Source of the DNA: JAVVXB01 sp036651815
GTDB lineage: Bacteria > Bacillota > Clostridia > Christensenellales > CAG-138
Assembly (NCBI GenBank): GCA_036651815.1
Contig: JAVVXB010000009.1
Span: 31,658 to 95,657, forward strand
Length of the DNA: 64,000 bases
Direction of reading: 5' to 3'
This document shows, in pieces, positions 60,917 through 64,000 of this stretch; within the stretch, counting starts at the first letter, position 1, and every line of letters starts with the position of its first letter. The notes beneath the pieces were generated by a model. The model did not search any database. It was given only the letters and a program-made list of their open reading frames with translations, and was not told where the DNA came from. A program made the position numbers and the translations under genes.

Positions 60917-62498
60917 TCAAAGTCACTGCGGCGGCAAGCGCTGCAACGCAAAGTCCGCCAAGCACATACACCCAGGTGTAGTCAGGACCGGTCTGCGGCA
61001 TCGTGGTATAGCCAGAGACGGTGATATCATGCATTTGTATCGTGGCAGCACCATTTGCATAGACCTTGTAATGGGTCACGCCGTTGTACTGCGGATGGAT
61101 ATAAAAGCGAGCATCATTATTGGCATCCAGCACTGCGGTGTACTCATATGTACTCGGATGGCTGCTGTAGCCCTTAGCAAAGGTGCGGATGTTGGAACGC
61201 CGAATGGTCACGGTGTTGGACGTCGGGTTTTCCACATGGATATGCAGACCCATCCACGTCGGATTGCTCTTGTTCAGCGTGTAGGAATCCGGATCGTACC
61301 AAGCCGTAATGGTTGGCGTCGGATTGCCGATTTTCACCGGAATATCCACGTAGTTGCTACCGTTGACAGAGCGAAGACGCAGGGTCTTGTTGCCCGTTGT
61401 GCCGCCGGTAACTGTAAAGGTATACGTATTGCCGGCAGGTCCGGTTCTCTGCACGGTGGCCGAGCCGGTTCCACCATTCACGATTTCTCCCAGAACCTCG
61501 CTACCATCAGCCGCAGATGCCGTGATGGTTGTAACTCCATTGTTTAGCACCTGAATGGAGGCTGCGGAAGGCGTGATTGCTACTGCACCCAGGACCTTGA
61601 TGTTGATAGTCGCTGTACCAACATCAGCATATACATCCGAAGGATCTCCTTTAACGGACACCACCGCCGTCCCGTTCTGCGATCCTGCGCTCAGCATGCC
61701 GCTGGACGCGCCGTTGAGGGTTGCATTGCCTGAGTTCACAGCGATGGACCAGGTAAGGGGTTTGTCGTAGGTCTTGGTCAGATAATTGTTAAGATCCACG
61801 CTTGTGCCCGGCGCCATGGTGATATCAGAGGTTGTAAATTTCAGAACGCCAGTCTTTTTGTTCACGGTAGTAATTGTATAAGTGTCCGTTTGCTTATCGG
61901 AAAGCTGAGCCGTAATGACCACGTTGCTACCCGATTTGAGTGCAGTTAGTGTGCCATTGGATACCGAGATCACCGTCGCATCGCTGGATGACCAGGTAAT
62001 GCTTGCGCCCGCAGGAACACTGTCGGTTGTCAACGTCAACGTATCCCCGATGACCATCGTGGTTGGGTCCGGTACCGTTGTGATAACAAATGACTTGACA
62101 TTCACGGAAGCCGTGAACTCTTGAGCAGCGCCAACAGGTTGGGATGCTCCATCCACTTCCTGCACGGTGCACTTCACTACATCTTTACCGGGAGCCACAA
62201 CCGCGAAATTGCAACTTGCATTGCCATGTGGTGAAGTCCCTTTGCTGATAACTGCTGCGCCGCCGCTCACCGTCGTCCAAGTATAGGTGAGGGTGTTGCC
62301 TGCAACGCCCGGTGTTACGCCGCTGACCGTAAACTCTTGCGTAGTGCCCACGTTATTTGCAACCGTCCAGTCAGCAGGAGAAATGCTTCCACCAGTGGCG
62401 GCAGCCTTCGTAGTCTTTGGTGTAATCGTGAGTGCACCAGCAACGAGTGCCAGTGTCATCATCACGACCAGTGTTTTGGTAAGCCATGTCTTTTTCAT
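60888..62498 (-). CDS. Cell-wall protein with Ig-like (BIG2-type) domains and an MPQTG signal
   Basis: A secreted protein of 536 residues. Signal peptide (1-about 32), then Ig-like beta domains. Recognisable BIG2 strands are ITWSSSDATVISVSNGTLTA with LKSGSNVVITA (about 180-210) and the later TAVVSVKGDPSDVYADVGTA. The C-terminus has the sorting signal TTMPQTGPDYTWVYVLGGL with a hydrophobic span and RKKKQAN. ATG 62498 follows AAGGAGG; a longer frame to 62573 lacks a signal peptide at its start. Co-translated with a sortase. Confidence 0.88.
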   Translation of the reverse strand: MKKTWLTKTLVVMMTLALVAGALTITPKTTKAAATGGSISPADWTVANNVGTTQEFTVSGVTPGVAGNTLTYTWTTVSGGAAVISKGTSPHGNASCNFAVVAPGKDVVKCTVQEVDGASQPVGAAQEFTASVNVKSFVITTVPDPTTMVIGDTLTLTTDSVPAGASITWSSSDATVISVSNGTLTALKSGSNVVITAQLSDKQTDTYTITTVNKKTGVLKFTTSDITMAPGTSVDLNNYLTKTYDKPLTWSIAVNSGNATLNGASSGMLSAGSQNGTAVVSVKGDPSDVYADVGTATINIKVLGAVAITPSAASIQVLNNGVTTITASAADGSEVLGEIVNGGTGSATVQRTGPAGNTYTFTVTGGTTGNKTLRLRSVNGSNYVDIPVKIGNPTPTITAWYDPDSYTLNKSNPTWMGLHIHVENPTSNTVTIRRSNIRTFAKGYSSHPSTYEYTAVLDANNDARFYIHPQYNGVTHYKVYANGAATIQMHDITVSGYTTMPQTGPDYTWVYVLGGLCVAALAAAVTLNVRKKKQAN

Positions 62499-62666
62499 GG
62501 GGTGTACCTCCTTATATTTGCAAGTATGTATCGACAATTGTATGTATGCTATATCCAGCATCGACATGATCATAATAGTGATAATTCGTTCTTTTGTCCA
62601 GATGATCTGGGCATTCTTAACCGAATCTTAACGTTTTGCCATCTTTCCTATTCATAATTAGTTGGT

Positions 62667-62672
62667 TAGAAT
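62667..62672 (+). promoter_or_regulatory. -10 element of the rightward two-component operon
   Basis: TAGAAT ending 6 bases before ATG 62679, with no SD in between. The -35 is weak (TTCCTA at about 62644). A leaderless message is likely if this is the promoter. Confidence 0.35.
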
Positions 62673-62678
62673 AGAGCT

Positions 62679-63371
62679 ATGTACAACATATTGATTTGTG
62701 ACGATGATCCGGACATTTTGGCCGCACTCAACATCTACCTCACCGCAGAAGGCTATCGCACCGTTACCGCCCACAATGGGCAGGAAGCGATCAGCGCTGC
62801 GGCAACCAATGATATCCATCTGGCGCTGATGGATATCATGATGCCTGCTCTTGATGGGTTCGCAGCCACGGCCAGACTGCGCGAAACCCACAATTTTCCA
62901 ATTATTTTGCTGACGGCAAAAGGTGAAGACAGCGACAAGGTGCTTGGGCTGACCATCGGCGCGGACGATTATGTGACTAAGCCCTTTAACCCTGTGGAGT
63001 TGCTTGCCAGGGTCAAGTCCCAGCTGCGGCGGTATACCATGCTTGGCAGTATGGTGCAGAAGGAACATCTGCACACCTGCGGCGGCATTGCACTGGACGA
63101 TTATGCAAAGTCTGTCACTCGTGACGGAGAAATCGTGAACCTGACGCCCATCGAATATGCCATTCTCAAGCATCTGATGGAGCATCCCCGGCGCGTCTAC
63201 TCCAGCAAACAGATCTATGAGGCAGTCTGGAACGACACCTCAATATGCGCAGAAAACCTCGTGGCCGTACACATCCGCCATCTGCGCGAAAAGCTGGAAA
63301 TCAATCCTGCCGAGCCACGATACCTGAAGGTCGTGTGGGGGCAAGGTTACAAAATTGAAACGGAGCGATAA
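62679..63371 (+). CDS. Response regulator, OmpR/VanR type
   Basis: A 230-residue regulator with an N-terminal receiver domain (acidic pair in ICDDDPD, phosphoacceptor in ALMDIMMPALDG, Lys in DDYVTKPF) and a winged-helix effector domain ending GQGYKIE. The histidine kinase gene begins 4 bases downstream. It is divergent from the MPQTG surface-protein operon, so control of cell-surface genes is possible but not shown. Confidence 0.92.
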   Translation: MYNILICDDDPDILAALNIYLTAEGYRTVTAHNGQEAISAAATNDIHLALMDIMMPALDGFAATARLRETHNFPIILLTAKGEDSDKVLGLTIGADDYVTKPFNPVELLARVKSQLRRYTMLGSMVQKEHLHTCGGIALDDYAKSVTRDGEIVNLTPIEYAILKHLMEHPRRVYSSKQIYEAVWNDTSICAENLVAVHIRHLREKLEINPAEPRYLKVVWGQGYKIETER

Positions 63372-63375
63372 CAAT

Positions 63376-64000
63376 ATGAAACGAATGACCCATCAATTTG
63401 GCGCAAAATTAACAGCTTATCTGCTGGTCGTCCTCCTGGGCGTGACCACACTGCTGTGCGCGGCAGGGGCACTGTATTTTTCCGAAGGTGGCTACTACGA
63501 TGGTACACATACCTCTTACGAGGAAAGCGGGCTGGCAAGCGAAATCCTCAGGAGATACGACCTTGCTGCCTACCAATTGTATTTCTACGGGCAGCAGAAC
63601 GAGCAGGGTGCAGACAATGCTACGGATTCCTACAGCCGCAAGCTCGATGTGACCGCCACCAATTACCGCTACACGCTGAGCGATGAAACAGGACGGATCG
63701 TCGCCGGCAATCTCGCCGCTGTGGAGCCGGCGGTTTTTCAGCATGAATCCACATTTTCAGACGGCTCAGATCCGCGCCATGGAGATCCTTCCGGCGCTTC
63801 TACCTGCTACATGGTTAAAGGCTATCTTTTACGCGGTTTGCCCATACAGGATGAATTTGCAGCCCAGCGCATCTGGTTTAATCGTCTATTGACGATGCGC
63901 TATTGGATACTCGTCATTGCAGGTGTCTGCATACTGCTGACGATCATGCTACTGGTTTTTCTCTGCTGTGCGGCGGGACGTTTTTCCGACAGTCAACAGC
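63376..64000 (+). CDS. Sensor histidine kinase, N-terminal part (cut by the window edge)
   Basis: An open frame from ATG 63376 to the right edge, 208 residues with no stop. It starts MKRMTHQFGAKLTAYLLVVL, the first membrane span (about 12-34). An extracellular region of about 140 residues follows, then a second span (about 176-200, RYWILVIAGVCILLTIMLLV). This is the sensor part of a classical kinase; the HAMP, phosphoacceptor and ATPase domains lie outside the window. It is the partner of the response regulator that ends 4 bases upstream. Confidence 0.8.
   Translation, partial: MKRMTHQFGAKLTAYLLVVLLGVTTLLCAAGALYFSEGGYYDGTHTSYEESGLASEILRRYDLAAYQLYFYGQQNEQGADNATDSYSRKLDVTATNYRYTLSDETGRIVAGNLAAVEPAVFQHESTFSDGSDPRHGDPSGASTCYMVKGYLLRGLPIQDEFAAQRIWFNRLLTMRYWILVIAGVCILLTIMLLVFLCCAAGRFSDSQQ

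Noticed and set aside
1..64000. CRISPR arrays, prophage modules, rRNA operons or a replication origin
   Set aside because: No regularly spaced direct repeats, phage structural or integrase genes, rRNA sequences or DnaA-box clusters were seen.

Overview
The window looks like a chromosomal segment of an anaerobic Firmicute, most likely a member of the Clostridia. The evidence is a methionine-type T-box leader before metG, two sortase/surface-protein pairs, a lipoprotein oligopeptide importer, a membrane pyrophosphatase, subunits of a sodium-pumping decarboxylase, ferredoxin-linked 2-oxoacid oxidation, a SpoIIQ-like M23 protein and a Bacillus-like tRNA-Trp. The exact lineage cannot be read from the sequence. 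Most genes have strong Shine-Dalgarno (SD) sequences and many operons end in clear hairpin terminators.

Layout. 1-1640: the end of a metal/vitamin ECF importer (cbiQ, cbiO) plus a decayed echo of the cbiO 3' end. 1819-8221: energy and sodium genes (hppA, gltS, oadG, oadB) and a pentapeptide-repeat protein. 8354-12870: a KdpDE-like two-component pair, a uracil permease and a GDSL esterase. 12871-13459: insertion-sequence debris. 13498-21317: mfd and pth leftward, T-box/metG/GNAT/tatD rightward. 21582-22950: more IS debris around tRNA-Trp. 22994-30947: pepT, an amidohydrolase, mscL, a GT2 glycosyltransferase, a dead DUF975 gene, a DUF2156 protein, mutY and a UPF0340 protein. 31345-33843: thioester adhesin plus class D-like sortase. 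34200-40125: oppBCDFA. 40506-45245: buk-iorA-iorB-aminotransferase. 45483-48064: an unknown lipoprotein and a ComEC core. 48473-53454: ftsW-murA-ftsQ. 53656-59999: M23 protein, Trk potassium transport, MATE exporter, TetR and DUF308. 60002-64000: a second sortase/surface-protein pair and a two-component system cut by the right edge.

How they work together. Peptide uptake (Opp), peptide cleavage (PepT), glutamate uptake (GltS), 2-oxoacid:ferredoxin oxidation (IorAB with an aminotransferase) and an acyl kinase (Buk) describe amino-acid fermentation with substrate-level ATP formation. HppA and the OadB/OadG pump would supply or use ion gradients.

The most striking observation is that the peptide-binding protein OppA (38278-40053) appears to be circularly permuted. 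The roughly 75 residues that normally end this family sit directly behind the lipoprotein signal peptide, and the protein stops where that segment should begin. Other points worth attention are short degenerate echoes of gene 3' ends just beyond three genes, an mfd gene whose conserved N-terminus has no ATG/GTG/TTG start, a Met T-box whose best T-box sequence does not match the discriminator usual for tRNA-Met, four genes that look leaderless, an FtsQ with a very long repeat-bearing cytoplasmic tail, and a thioester adhesin without a recognisable LPxTG.
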